Counted from the first letter of the stretch, positions 1 through 9,115 are shown. The stretch: 64,000 nt of DNA from Paenibacillus tepidiphilus (GCF_008635795.1 NZ_VWRQ01000013.1:124001-188000), one strand, 5' to 3'. Numbers and translations: made by a program. Notes: a model not told the origin generated them from the letters alone.

Positions 1-2
1 GC

Positions 3-176
3 GGACACAGCGCAGCGGTCAGGTTCAGCGAGCCGCGCCATGCCATCGGCGACGGCGAGGCCCTGGGCACCGCAGCCTTCGCGGTGCGGTGCGAGCCTGC
101 GGCGCTGCGCGTGCGCTCGCCGCTGGCCGCGGAGCGGCCCGTGGGCGTGGCGGGCTCCTGCCACGCCAGCGGGTAG
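3..176 (+). CDS. C-terminal fragment of an unidentified protein (5' end outside window)
   Basis: The third forward frame is open from the window edge to a TAG at 174-176. It reads like a real protein end, with mixed acidic, hydrophobic and aromatic residues (for example FSEPRHAIGDGEALG). The other two frames give only Arg/Ala/Pro-rich GC-driven sequence. No family was recognised from 57 residues, and the remainder lies upstream of the window. A hairpin at 406-451 could end this transcript. The alternative is that no frame here is coding. Confidence 0.3.
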   Translation, partial: GHSAAVRFSEPRHAIGDGEALGTAAFAVRCEPAALRVRSPLAAERPVGVAGSCHASG

Positions 177-191
177 CGGCGGCGCGGCGGT

Positions 192-266
192 ACGCCGCTG
201 CGCCTCGCGGGGGCCGCGCTCGGGGCGGCACGCCGCTGCGCCTCGCGGGGCCGCGCACGGGGCGGC
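192..266. repeat. GC-rich 38-bp tandem duplication
   Basis: Two adjacent near-identical copies lie at 192-229 (38 bp) and 230-266 (37 bp), differing by a one-base indel and a few substitutions. They lie in extremely GC-rich sequence just after the stop of the partial gene. The rest of the gap to 586 holds a hairpin at 406-451 and nothing else recognised. Confidence 0.6.
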
Positions 267-405
267 ACAGTGCCTGCGGCATGCGGCACATGCCAGGCAG
301 GCACTGCCCGGTTACCGCGCCAGCAGCAGCGGGCAGGATCGCCCCTGTTGCCGCTGCATGTACCCGGCAGTGGCATACACGGATTGCACTGCGCAGCCTC
401 CGTCT

Positions 406-451
406 ACATAAAGAGCAGGCCCCCGTCTATACGGAGGCCTGCTCTTTATGT
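406..451. terminator. Perfect 16-bp hairpin, probable terminator
   Basis: The arms 406-421 and 436-451 are perfectly complementary and flank a 14-nt loop. The stem is A/T-rich at its base, so it could work in both directions. The T-tract on either side is weak. It separates the left-edge gene from the leftward xpt gene. Confidence 0.5.
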
Positions 452-586
452 AGGCTATTTTCAATGATCCAGCCAACTTCCGTTAGCCGGTACGCCGTTG
501 TCTCATCGGGCAGACAATAACGCTGTCACACTCTGACTAAAGCCGGCCCTGCCCGTAACGGTCCGTTAGCTTAAGGCGCATTAGCG

Positions 587-1165
587 CTAAGCTTCCTCTA
601 CAAAAGATACCGCCCCGTTCTCCAGCGCAGCAATCCGCACCAGCGATTCCACGCGGTAGCCGGCCTCCTTCAGGCGGCTGGCGCCGGGCTGGAAGGACTT
701 TTCGATCACGATGCCGATTCCCGCCACACTTGCCCCCGCCTGCTCCACAATCCGGGCCAGGCCTAAGGCCGCTTCGCCGTTGGCAAGGAAATCGTCGACG
801 ATCAGCACCCGTTCACCGGGGGCGATGAACTTTTTGGCGACCGTAATGTCATTGCTGACCTGCTTCGTGAACGAATACACTTGCTCCACGTAAATATCCT
901 CCGTCAGGGTGAGCGACTTCTGCTTGCGGGCAAAAATCAGCGGGACCTCCAGCTCCAGCGCCGTCATAATTCCCGGAGCGATGCCCGAGGATTCAATCGT
1001 CAGCACCTTCGTCACCGCCTCACCGGCAAAACGCCGGGTAAATTCCCGTCCGACCTCGCGCATCAGAAACGGGTCCATCTGGTGATTCAGAAATGAATCG
1101 ACCTTGAGCACACCCTGTCCGAGAACGATTCCCTCACGTATTACCTTCTGCTTCAGCAGTTCCAT
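587..1165 (-). CDS. xpt: Xanthine phosphoribosyltransferase
   Basis: Transfers the phosphoribosyl group of PRPP to xanthine, giving XMP in cytosolic purine salvage. The 192 residues match the family length (about 190). The PRPP-binding loop VLIVDDFLANGEA is at residues 120-132, and the N-terminal MELLKQKI-like start is typical of Firmicute Xpt. The ATG is preceded by a strong GGAGG. It is the last gene of a leftward run, 40 bp after the 100-residue unknown gene. B. subtilis xpt has a purine riboswitch; this gap is too short to hold one, so transcription probably comes from upstream. Confidence 0.93.
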   Translation of the reverse strand: MELLKQKVIREGIVLGQGVLKVDSFLNHQMDPFLMREVGREFTRRFAGEAVTKVLTIESSGIAPGIMTALELEVPLIFARKQKSLTLTEDIYVEQVYSFTKQVSNDITVAKKFIAPGERVLIVDDFLANGEAALGLARIVEQAGASVAGIGIVIEKSFQPGASRLKEAGYRVESLVRIAALENGAVSFVEEA

Positions 1166-1205
1166 CCCGCGCTCCTCCTTCCGCTTACGAATAACTCAGC
1201 CCGCT

Positions 1206-1508
1206 CTATAAGCCGCTTGGCTTCTGCGGCAGCAAATTCGCGACAATCGATTTTAGCTCCTGGTCTTCCTTGCTGCCAGCATTGCCGCTGTTAAAGCCGG
1301 TAATGCGGATTTCCGTGAATTTGTCCGGCTTGACCGGTTTAAAAATAAGCTTCTCCCGGTCTTCCAATCGGACGTCGAAATTCATATCCTTGAACATCTG
1401 AACCAGCTCCTGCTCTCCCGGACGCTCTCCCTTATCCAAGAACAACAGGCCCCGCAGCGACTTGTTCCCTTCCTGATGCACCACATCAAAATGAACGATA
1501 CATTCCAT
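1206..1508 (-). CDS. Conserved-looking small protein of unknown function
   Basis: A 100-residue soluble protein, not recognised. The start is the ATG at 1508 (MECIVHFDVV), 8 nt after GGAGG; the in-frame GTG upstream overlaps that SD and is unlikely. It is charged, without membrane segments or cysteine pairs, and mixed alpha/beta by eye. It lies between the TrmB-type regulator and xpt with gaps of 23 and 40 bp, so it is probably co-transcribed. The context gives no clear function. Confidence 0.75.
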   Translation of the reverse strand: MECIVHFDVVHQEGNKSLRGLLFLDKGERPGEQELVQMFKDMNFDVRLEDREKLIFKPVKPDKFTEIRITGFNSGNAGSKEDQELKSIVANLLPQKPSGL

Positions 1509-1531
1509 GCGTTTCACCTCCCCAGCATGAT

Positions 1532-2395
1532 CTACGTTTGAGTTCGCGGCAGCTGCCCCGCGGGCTGTTCCGCCTCTGCCGGCTGTCCGCTTCCGCGTTC
1601 TCCATCCCTGTCCTGCATGACATACTTGCCGACGATCCGGTCATAGCGTTCTCCGTACCGCTGCTTCAGCTCCGTTCCCATGTCTTCCTCCAGCTCGAAG
1701 AGTACCATTTCCTGTGTAAAATGGTTGAGCAGCAGCTCCACGAGCACCTCATGCTCGGTAACCACGGCCTGTGCGGAGCCGTCGTCACAGCGCATGCCAA
1801 GCATGCACCAGCTGCGGTCAATCACGAACGAGAATTTGCGCCCGTCGCTCAGGCGCGGCCTGCCGGCAAGCGGCGGCCAGGCCGGATACAGCGCAGGCGG
1901 CGCATTGTCGCCGCTGAAGGACCACAGGAGCCGGACTCCCCGCAGCTCGGCTTGCTCCAGCTCGCTGCGCAGGAGCGAAGCCTCCTCCCGCCAGACGTCG
2001 ACAACAATCTCTTCCTTAGCGAGATTAAGCTGGCGGACCAGTTCGCCCAATACATTGCGGTCCCCCTCCAGATTGTAGAAGGAGGGGCTAAGCGGGCCGC
2101 CGCGCGGCATCTCGCTCTCCATATAAGCGAGCGAGGCCTGCACCCGGCCCGATATCATCGTTGCCAGCTCCTCGGGAGCCAGCGCGCTGTAACGCGCCGG
2201 CTCGCCTTCGCTGCATCTTACATATCCCTGCTGGGTGAGCCGCTGAAGCGCGGCATACACATTCGATCTGGAAATGCCAAGCTGCTTCGCCACTTCATAG
2301 CCCGAGGACTGTCCTTTGGCGCCGAGCTCGACCATAATCTTGGCCTCCAGCTCTGTAAATCCCAAGTTGCGCAAATGCTGCAGCAATTGTTCCAT
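1532..2395 (-). CDS. TrmB-family helix-turn-helix transcriptional regulator
   Basis: A 287-residue protein. Its first 70 residues form a winged helix-turn-helix of the TrmB type (LGFTELEAKIMVEL, then a recognition helix in GISRSNVYAALQRL and the wing RCSEGEPARYSAL). The middle and C-terminal part resembles the TrmB effector/PLD-like sensor segment. TrmB-like proteins usually sense sugars or other small ligands; no target is evident here. The SD GGGAGG precedes the ATG by about 11 nt. Only 35 bp separate it from the upstream zinc-ribbon gene. Confidence 0.85.
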   Translation of the reverse strand: MEQLLQHLRNLGFTELEAKIMVELGAKGQSSGYEVAKQLGISRSNVYAALQRLTQQGYVRCSEGEPARYSALAPEELATMISGRVQASLAYMESEMPRGGPLSPSFYNLEGDRNVLGELVRQLNLAKEEIVVDVWREEASLLRSELEQAELRGVRLLWSFSGDNAPPALYPAWPPLAGRPRLSDGRKFSFVIDRSWCMLGMRCDDGSAQAVVTEHEVLVELLLNHFTQEMVLFELEEDMGTELKQRYGERYDRIVGKYVMQDRDGERGSGQPAEAEQPAGQLPRTQT

Positions 2396-2430
2396 CTATG
2401 TTGTCCTCCCGGTATGTCTGTACAATGCCG

Positions 2431-3207
2431 CTAAATTTGCTCCGAGCCGCAGCGGGAGCACCACATGGAGCCTTTCGGCAGATCGTTTCGGCAGATTTGG
2501 CATTTGACAGTATCCCGCAAGCCCTCCTCTTGAATGGCGGATGCTTCCTCATCCGGCTCCCCGGCTCTCCAGTCGCGGATGCGCCGGTCCAGCTCAAGCT
2601 GCCGTTCCCGTTCCCGCTCCAGCTCATCGGCTTCCCGGCGGCTCCGCGGCCCTTCCGGAGCCTCCTCCCGGTAAGGCTCCGGTGCCAGCTCCTTCTCTGA
2701 AGGCTGCGCTTCCGTATATACGGTGCGCGGAGACATCCGCAGAGCCAGCTCTCTTTCTTCTTCCGTCAGCTCCTCGGCCCCGTAGAATTCATCTTCCTCC
2801 TCCGGTTCATACACCGGCTGGGCAGTATAGGCTGCGGATTCCTTTTGAGGTGCAGGCTCCTCCAGCTTCCGTCCGCATTTAGGGCAGAAGTTGGCGTCCA
2901 GGGACGCAACATGGCCGCATTTGCACAGCCGTTCATTCTTCAGCTCGGCAATCTTGAACCGCAGCGCGTCAATTTCTTCCTGCAGCTTCAGGCAGCTCCG
3001 TGACAGCTCCACCATCTGGCCTTCGGCCAGGGAGAGGTCCCGGTTACGGTAACCTTCATAGAACAGCTTGCCCATTTTCAGAAACTGCATATCCATCTCG
3101 TGTTCAATGTCGGAGATCTGGCTGTTCAGCTTGCCGACCTCCACCGAGCTTTGCGCCTTTTCACTCACCCGGCTGGCACCGTTTTTAATGCGTTGCAAAA
3201 AATCCAT
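2431..3207 (-). CDS. Coiled-coil protein with two zinc ribbons
   Basis: A 258-residue protein starting at the ATG at 3207 (MDFLQRIKNGAS), which has AGGAGG 9 nt upstream; the longer frame lacks an SD. Residues 1-95 are helical and probably coiled coil. A CxCG...CPKCG zinc ribbon follows at about 97-118. The middle is long, acidic and Arg/Glu-rich, and a second ribbon (CQIC...CSRCG) lies at the very C-terminus. Similar zinc-ribbon proteins are common and mostly uncharacterised. It probably heads the leftward operon ending at xpt. Confidence 0.8.
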   Translation of the reverse strand: MDFLQRIKNGASRVSEKAQSSVEVGKLNSQISDIEHEMDMQFLKMGKLFYEGYRNRDLSLAEGQMVELSRSCLKLQEEIDALRFKIAELKNERLCKCGHVASLDANFCPKCGRKLEEPAPQKESAAYTAQPVYEPEEEDEFYGAEELTEEERELALRMSPRTVYTEAQPSEKELAPEPYREEAPEGPRSRREADELERERERQLELDRRIRDWRAGEPDEEASAIQEEGLRDTVKCQICRNDLPKGSMWCSRCGSEQI

Positions 3208-3483
3208 CGTAGTAGTCCTCCTTCTCCAGAGTGAGACCGGCATTACGCCGAATATTCGTCAAATTATTCCTACCCGTTTAAAGACTGCTGCGAAAACGTG
3301 CTTCTATCATACCAAATGTCTCGCCCAGATTCATTAGCTGCGGAGCGGAAACAGCAAAATCCCTTACGGTCAGCGCAGCGGCCTTGTCCCTGGTTCCGGT
3401 TTTGCTTCCGCACCTGAACATAAGTTAAAATAAATATACATGGAACCGCAAGGAGTCACAAATACGAAACCGGGAGAGTCTCA

Positions 3484-4215
3484 GTGGAAGAACAAGATAG
3501 TACACAAGCTGCGCTGAACCAATTGCAGATCCACGTCAAGGATTTGCAGAAGTGGCAGGTGGATGAGGATTTTGCCAAGACGATGGAGAATTTCAAAGCA
3601 CTGCCGGCGCTTTATCGGCACGCGCTGAATGAGCTTGAGAACAAAATCGACGTCATCAAGACTCAGTGGCAGATCCGCGACGGATTCAGTCCGATTGAGC
3701 ATGTCAAGACACGGATCAAGGAGCCCAAAAGTATTCTGCAGAAGCTGCAGCGCAAAGGCCATGAGCTTACCCTGGAGAATATGGAGCAGCACATCCACGA
3801 TATCGCGGGTATGCGGATTGTCTGTGCTTTTGTAAAAGATATTTACCGGCTCGTCGACCATCTATGTGAACGCGAGGATCTGCGCGTGCTGGAGATCAAG
3901 GATTACATCGCCCAGCCGAAGCCCAACGGCTACCAGAGCCTGCATATCATTGCGGCCATCCCGCTGGTGCTGCTGGAGGGAACGCGCTGGGTGAAGGTGG
4001 AGATTCAGCTGCGGACGCTCGCCATGGATTTCTGGGCCAGCATGGAGCATATTCTTTATTATAAATTCGATAAACGGCTGCCGCCGCATGTCGCCGAGGA
4101 ACTGAAGGAAGCGGCACGGGCCGCCGATGAGCTCGACCAGCGCATGCTCCGCCTGCGCCATGAGATTCTGGAGCTGTCAGAGCGCGGGGAGTACGCAGAG
4201 CCGCAAGGCCAGTGA
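3484..4215 (+). CDS. relQ: Small alarmone synthetase, RelA/SpoT-domain GTP pyrophosphokinase
   Basis: Makes (p)ppGpp from ATP and GTP/GDP. The 243 residues contain only the synthetase domain: no HD hydrolase, TGS or ACT domain, as in RelQ/YjbM. Visible motifs are GMRIVCAFVKDIYRLVDHL, the GTP-binding QPKPNGYQSLH and VEIQLRTLAMDFWASMEH. It starts at GTG 3484 after a GGGAG. It is slightly longer than the roughly 210-residue family norm because of an acidic, Gln-rich N-terminus. It is monocistronic, and the nearest convincing terminator is 470 bp downstream. Confidence 0.92.
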   Translation: MEEQDSTQAALNQLQIHVKDLQKWQVDEDFAKTMENFKALPALYRHALNELENKIDVIKTQWQIRDGFSPIEHVKTRIKEPKSILQKLQRKGHELTLENMEQHIHDIAGMRIVCAFVKDIYRLVDHLCEREDLRVLEIKDYIAQPKPNGYQSLHIIAAIPLVLLEGTRWVKVEIQLRTLAMDFWASMEHILYYKFDKRLPPHVAEELKEAARAADELDQRMLRLRHEILELSERGEYAEPQGQ

Positions 4216-4220
4216 ATAGC

Positions 4221-4268
4221 AGGCCGGGGAGCGACTGAGTATCGAGGCCGGGGAGCGACTGAGTGTCG
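4221..4268. repeat. 24-bp tandem repeat, two copies
   Basis: The copies 4221-4244 and 4245-4268 differ at one base (AGGCCGGGGAGCGACTGAGT then A or G, then TCG). They start 5 bp after the relQ stop, inside the 775-bp gap 4216-4990. No gene is supported in that gap. Confidence 0.75.
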
Positions 4269-4394
4269 AACCCTGGAATGCGGAAAAGATGAGGAGTGAT
4301 GAGGCTGGGAGTTGTCTGTCGGATGAGTAGTAATGGATTGACAGCGACCTTATTCAATCGATACTTTGAGGGCGCAAGAACCGCAGCTGATCGA

Positions 4395-4467
4395 ATAGCT
4401 GCACTTTGTACAACTATCTGCTCTAAAAGAGGCAGTGATTACAACATAGCTGCACTTTGTACAACTA
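4395..4467. repeat. Dispersed 22-bp repeat, two direct copies plus an inverted relative
   Basis: The unit ATAGCTGCACTTTGTACAAC-TA occurs identically at 4395-4416 and 4446-4467, 51 bp apart. A diverged inverted copy lies at 4560-4580, and partial relatives surround it. The unit has a TTGTACAA palindrome at its core. It resembles short intergenic repeats known from Paenibacillus genomes; that is recollection, not a search result. Confidence 0.6.
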
Positions 4468-4688
4468 AAAGCAGGAGTTTACTGTGCTGCGGCCTTTTTT
4501 GAGCGTTTTAATTGCAGAGAATACATCTATTCTGACAAACCGGCATGTTTCCGCGATAATAGTTGTATCAAATGCAGCTAAGTCTGTTATGCAGGTATGC
4601 AGCAATACAACTATGCATCTGAGTTCCATAACGCAGCTGCGCGATTACCGCTCACCGGATGCGGCCCTTTAAAGCCGGCGAAGCCTGA

Positions 4689-4744
4689 AGAAGTAGCTGT
4701 TCCAAAAGCCGTGAAACGGCTGCTTGGGACAGCTACTTCTTTTT
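4689..4744 (+). terminator. Intrinsic terminator, rightward
   Basis: The 15-bp arms 4689-4703 and 4726-4740 enclose an inner small stem and are followed by TTTTT. This is the first good terminator after relQ. Confidence 0.75.
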
Positions 4745-4832
4745 AGGAGTGAGTGATGTCTGAAGAAACAGATTTGTAAGCCCAGCTTATTGGACAGTCC
4801 TTTTCTTATCACGGCAGCATTTCAGCAGCCCA

Positions 4833-4868
4833 GCTTTACCGGCTTTACCGGCTTTACCGGCTTTACCG
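4833..4868. repeat. 9-bp tandem repeat (GCTTTACCG) x4
   Basis: Four exact copies, followed by a degenerate fifth. They lie downstream of the stop of the leftward gene at 4991. The forward frame would read repeated Thr-Gly-Phe, but it has no SD and is not considered a gene. Confidence 0.7.
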
Positions 4869-4990
4869 GCTATACCCGCTGCACCTGCCTTCCATACCTG
4901 GCTGCAAGGCGGCTGGGGCGCGCCTCTTCTGCGGCTGCATCCCTCTTGAAGCTCACTTCGCAGTACAGGCGCGTCCGCTGCATCGGCAGC

Positions 4991-5758
4991 TTACCTGCCG
5001 CGCCTGCCCGGGCCCTCGGCCGGCTCTGCGGCCGGGGCGGCTTCCGCCGCCCGCCGCTGCGCGGCCTCGGCGACGCGGCGCATAATCAGCGCCAGCCCTT
5101 CGCCGGCTCTGGGCGTGCGCGGCAGCAGCGCGCCCCAGTCCTCGGCTGGCTCCGCTACCTGCGGGGCTGCCGGGAACGGCCGCGCGGCGAGCTCATGGAA
5201 CTGCGCGCCCGGCTGATGCAGTGAGCCCTCCGCAGCCGCCTCCGCCAGCCATTCGCCGGTGGGCACGGCAGAGCCTTTGCGCTCCAGGCGGGCCAGCTCC
5301 TGTGCCAGCTGTCCTCCCGCAGCAGCCTTGTCGGGAGCAGCCTCTTCCTGAGTCTCCTCCGCCCACAGCGCAAAGACTCCGTCCAGCAGCTCTTCCTTGC
5401 CCATGCCGCGCAGCGCCAGCGCGCGCAGCGGCTCCTGCCGCAGGGCTTCACCGAGCAGCGCGAGCAGCGGCTGCAGCTCTGTCTCCGACGTCTGCGGATT
5501 AAAGCCAAGAAGCTCTTCGGCCGTCGGCATCAGCGGCAATCCGTCAGGTACAGCACCCGGTCCGCCGCCCAGCAGTGTGTACAGCTGCCAGGGATGATCC
5601 GCGAGCCGGCGGAGCGCCGCCTTCCGTTCTCCGGCGTTCCAGCGCGGAACCCGCAAGGACAATACCGGCCGCTCCGTACCGCCGGAAGCGTCTCCGGTCA
5701 CGCGGAGCTCTCCTTCTCCCGGCAGCAGCTCCAGCCGCAGCTTTGCCGATTCCATCAT
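4991..5758 (-). CDS. Unknown protein encoded downstream of the SNF2 helicase
   Basis: A 255-residue Ala/Glu/Leu-rich soluble protein, not recognised. It starts at the first of two ATGs after GGGAGGA and begins 31 bp after the helicase stop, so the two are almost certainly one operon. The first 60 residues look beta-rich and the rest helical. The C-terminus is low-complexity Ala/Arg/Pro. Base composition is very GC-rich (C-terminal end above 75% by eye). It may be an accessory of the helicase; that is inference from position only. Confidence 0.65.
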   Translation of the reverse strand: MMESAKLRLELLPGEGELRVTGDASGGTERPVLSLRVPRWNAGERKAALRRLADHPWQLYTLLGGGPGAVPDGLPLMPTAEELLGFNPQTSETELQPLLALLGEALRQEPLRALALRGMGKEELLDGVFALWAEETQEEAAPDKAAAGGQLAQELARLERKGSAVPTGEWLAEAAAEGSLHQPGAQFHELAARPFPAAPQVAEPAEDWGALLPRTPRAGEGLALIMRRVAEAAQRRAAEAAPAAEPAEGPGRRGR

Positions 5759-5789
5759 TGTGCCATTCCTCCCTGTTCATTCCTGCCGT

Positions 5790-8700
5790 TTACATCCAGT
5801 CCTGGCCCTGCAGCGTAATCAGCTGCTCCAGCTCCTGGTTGGACATTTCGGTCAGCCAGTTCTCACCGGAGCCGACTACCTGCTCCGACAGATTCCTTTT
5901 GCGTTCGATCAGCTCATCAATCCGCTCCTCCAGCGTTCCCTGGCAGATCAGCTTGTGGACCTGCACATTCTTGTGCTGGCCGATGCGGAAAGCCCGGTCG
6001 GTCGCCTGATTCTCTACCGCCGGATTCCACCAGCGGTCATAATGAATGACATGATTAGCCCGCGTCAGATTGAGGCCCACGCCTCCGGCTTTCAGCGACA
6101 GGACGAAGAACGCCGGGCCCTCGCCTTCCTGAAAGGCCCGCACCATCTCATCGCGGTCACGCTTGGCAATGCCGCCGTGCAGGAAGAGCGGCGCCGTGCC
6201 GTAGCGCTTGGCCAGCCGGGAAACCAGCAGCTCGCCCATCGCCACATATTGGGTGAAGATGAGCGCAGCCTCTCCGGACTCCGAGATGCTATCCAGCACT
6301 TCATACAGCATGTCGAGCTTGCCGGACTGCTCTGCGCGCCCGCTCCTGCTCTCCTCCTTGCGCAGCAGCTGCGGATGGTCGCAGATTTGCTTAAGCTGGG
6401 TCAGGGATGACAGCACCAGCCCGCGGCGGGCAAAGCCCGACCGCTCACCTATGGCACCGAGCATCTCGTTGACCACACCCTGATACAAGGCGGCCTGCGT
6501 TTCTGTAAGCGGGCAGTAGGCCTTCAGTTCCAGCTTCTCCGGCAGATCCTTGGAGATATCCGGATCGCTCTTCAGGCGGCGCAGGAGAAACGGTGAGACC
6601 AGCCGGTGCAGCTCCCGCAGCCGCTCTTCGCTTTCACCGGAGGTATAGCGCTGCCGGAAGGAGTGGTAAGTACCGAGATAGCCCGGATTAAGAAAATGAA
6701 AGATGGACCACAGCTCGCCGAGCCGGTTCTCTACCGGCGTGCCGGTCATGGCGATGCGGTGCGGAGCCGAGAGCTTCATTACGCTCTGCGCCTGCTTCGT
6801 CCGGTGGTTCTTGATATATTGGGCCTCGTCCAGCACGACGGTAGACCAGCGGACTCCGGCCAGATCTTCACTGTCCCGGCCCGCCAGATGATACGTTGTC
6901 AGCACGATCTCATGGCCGGCGGCAAGCGCCCGGAAGCCTTCGCCCCGCACACGCCTGCCACCGTGATGAATATGTACACTGAGCGAAGGCGCGAACCGCT
7001 GCAGCTCCCGTTGCCAGTTGCCGAGCAGCGAAGTCGGGCAGAGGATCAATACCGGATCCTGCCTTTCGGAAGGCGGGGCGGTCAGGGCGCGGTCAAGCAG
7101 GCAGGCAATCACCTGCACCGTCTTGCCCAGCCCCATATCATCGGCGAGGCATACTCCGAAGCCCAGCCCGCTGAGCGTGGCCAGCCACTGGAAGCCCCGC
7201 TCCTGATAAGGCCTCAGAGTCCCTTGCAGCAGGGCAGGGACCGGACGCACCGTCTGGCTGCGCAATACGTCGCCGCGCATCAGTGAAGAGAGCAGTCCGG
7301 CCGTCTCCATCCCCGTCACGGACAGGCCCTTCCAGAGCCGCTCCTCCTCGTCCTCGGCGGCCAGGCGCAGCCAGTCGGCGGCCGCCATTTCTCCGCTTTC
7401 ATTCCGCTTCATGTAGCGCAGCACCTGGCGGATCTCCTTCGGGTCCACCTCAATCCACTCGCCGCGGAAGCGCACGAACGGCACACCGGCATCCACCAGC
7501 GCCTGCAGCTCCGCTTCACTGACGGCAGAATCGCCCAGCGAGGCCTCGATGCGGAAGGAGACCAGCATTTCCAGTCCTAATGCCGCTTCCGCACGGCCAT
7601 CCTGCCCCTCCGAAGGCAGCTGCATTCTGAGCTTCATTCCGGCGCGGCGGCGTCCCTCCCGGCTCCAGCGCGACGGCATCTGCACCGTGATTCCCCGGTC
7701 GCGCAGCTGCTGCACGCTGTCTTTCAGGAACGCATACAGCTGCTCCGGTGTAAGCTCCGCACCCGCAGGTGCCGGAACGCACAGCGCCCCGCGGATTTCC
7801 GGCGAGACAGCCGCCGCCTGGCCAAGCCAGTCCAGCAGCTGCTGCTGGATATTGCGGTACCGCTTGCCCCAAAGCGTAAATTCCCTTTCAGCGCTGCTCC
7901 AGATATGCGCTGCCGGAATCCAGAATTCACCTTCTTCGCGGTTCTCCGCCCAGAAGGTAATCCGCCACTGTGCGTGCGCTGTATCCGGCGGCTCCAGGCG
8001 CAGTCCGAGACCCAGACGGCCGCCGGCCTCTTCCTGTCCTTCGGCGTAGGGCACTTCATGGCCCGCCGTAAGCTGCACGGCCTCCAGCAGCTCCGCGACC
8101 TCGGCCGGCGTCCCCTGGACCTGGACCTCGCGGCTGCCGGTCAGGAGGCTGTTCCACCATAGCTCGGTCAGGGGCGAAGCCCCCCGCCGGTAGTTCGCTT
8201 TACTCGGTTCCAGCTCTCGTTCGACACCTGCAATGACCCGCTTGATCTCCGTGCTCATAACCGCCTGCAGGAAGGAGTGCAGCACATAGGCCCCCGCGTT
8301 CGTGCGGCTGGACAGCTCGCCTTCCTCGGCAATATGGGCACCGAGCGCGATTACCGGCATAGCGGAAGCAAGCCCCAGGAAATGCTCCCGGGCCGCCTCC
8401 GTGCGGAAAGCGGGCCGCCACACCGCAGCAGCCGCCTGCTCCCCGCCGCGGCGGCGCGGACTGCCGGTACGCTGGGGCTGCGCCCCCGGCACCATACCGC
8501 CGGTGGCAAGCAACTCCAGGGCGAATCGGGCAGCGGCCGCCCAGTAGCGCAGCTCGCCGCCGGGCTCGATGCCCTTGGCCCGGCTATCCTGCTCATCCCA
8601 GGCCAGCAGCAGCTCAAAGGCTTCCTTCGGACCGAGCGCGAGGCCTTCCAGCGTGCGTCCGGGCAGCCCGCGGCGTCCCGTTCTCCCTTCCGCCGGGACG

Positions 8701-8879
8701 GAAACCGGATATTTCACTTCCGCCAGACGTAGTAGGGCACCCGCGAACGGGCGCACTCCCCCGCGGAACTCCAGCCGCTTGACCACACGCGTCCACGCGT
8801 CGACCTTCGGCTCCGAAGTTTCTCCGGAAAAGCAAAATAAAACGTCCCCAAGCCATATGGCATACAGATGCATAATCAT
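5790..8879 (-). CDS. SNF2-family DEAD/DEAH-box helicase
   Basis: A 1029-residue ATP-dependent DNA translocase with the bacterial SNF2-helicase-associated domain in its N-terminal half. The helicase core starts near residue 560. Walker A is DDMGLGKT (about 586), the motif II box is DEAQ (about 683), SAPHRIAMTGTPVENR is motif III, and the C-terminal helicase lobe ends with RAFRIGQ near residue 970. The closest well-known relative is B. subtilis YwqA/HelZ-type. SWIM zinc-finger partners often neighbour such genes, but none is visible here. The start ATG has GGAG 7 nt upstream. It may act in DNA repair or RNA polymerase recycling; the role is uncertain. Confidence 0.9.
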   Translation of the reverse strand: MIMHLYAIWLGDVLFCFSGETSEPKVDAWTRVVKRLEFRGGVRPFAGALLRLAEVKYPVSVPAEGRTGRRGLPGRTLEGLALGPKEAFELLLAWDEQDSRAKGIEPGGELRYWAAAARFALELLATGGMVPGAQPQRTGSPRRRGGEQAAAAVWRPAFRTEAAREHFLGLASAMPVIALGAHIAEEGELSSRTNAGAYVLHSFLQAVMSTEIKRVIAGVERELEPSKANYRRGASPLTELWWNSLLTGSREVQVQGTPAEVAELLEAVQLTAGHEVPYAEGQEEAGGRLGLGLRLEPPDTAHAQWRITFWAENREEGEFWIPAAHIWSSAEREFTLWGKRYRNIQQQLLDWLGQAAAVSPEIRGALCVPAPAGAELTPEQLYAFLKDSVQQLRDRGITVQMPSRWSREGRRRAGMKLRMQLPSEGQDGRAEAALGLEMLVSFRIEASLGDSAVSEAELQALVDAGVPFVRFRGEWIEVDPKEIRQVLRYMKRNESGEMAAADWLRLAAEDEEERLWKGLSVTGMETAGLLSSLMRGDVLRSQTVRPVPALLQGTLRPYQERGFQWLATLSGLGFGVCLADDMGLGKTVQVIACLLDRALTAPPSERQDPVLILCPTSLLGNWQRELQRFAPSLSVHIHHGGRRVRGEGFRALAAGHEIVLTTYHLAGRDSEDLAGVRWSTVVLDEAQYIKNHRTKQAQSVMKLSAPHRIAMTGTPVENRLGELWSIFHFLNPGYLGTYHSFRQRYTSGESEERLRELHRLVSPFLLRRLKSDPDISKDLPEKLELKAYCPLTETQAALYQGVVNEMLGAIGERSGFARRGLVLSSLTQLKQICDHPQLLRKEESRSGRAEQSGKLDMLYEVLDSISESGEAALIFTQYVAMGELLVSRLAKRYGTAPLFLHGGIAKRDRDEMVRAFQEGEGPAFFVLSLKAGGVGLNLTRANHVIHYDRWWNPAVENQATDRAFRIGQHKNVQVHKLICQGTLEERIDELIERKRNLSEQVVGSGENWLTEMSNQELEQLITLQGQDWM

Positions 8880-9071
8880 CGGTGATCTCCTGTAACGGAT
8901 ATTTTAGTTCATCCCTTCATCTTATACGAAAAGCCGCAATTTAAAAACATTTCATGCAATTTTTCTGCTCGCTTTCACAAATTCGGCCAAGATGACACGG
9001 CTGAACCGGCCGGTATTTCATTGCTGTCGGATTTTACCCGCCCTCATTCTTATCCATCGCCTATCTAAAAA

Positions 9072-9106
9072 AGAGTGTTCCAAGGCCGCCGGCCATGAAA
9101 CACTCT
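9072..9106 (-). terminator. Intrinsic terminator after GH31 gene
   Basis: The 8-bp stem 9072-9079/9099-9106 has an inner GGCC/GGCC stem. On the minus strand it is followed by a T6 tract (AAAAAA at 9067-9072 on the plus strand). It lies 10 bp beyond the stop of the leftward glycosidase. Confidence 0.75.
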
Positions 9107-9115
9107 CTGGAACTC

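Noticed and set aside
568..593. Hairpin AGCTTA...TAAGCT at the end of xpt as terminator
   Set aside because: Short stem overlapping the stop codon and no T-tract in the leftward direction.
1166..1205. Purine riboswitch expected before xpt
   Set aside because: Only 40 bp separate xpt from the upstream gene and no purine aptamer sequence is visible.
4790..5224. Rightward frame over the GCTTTACCG repeats
   Set aside because: No SD; it runs antisense into the GC-rich leftward gene at 4991-5758.
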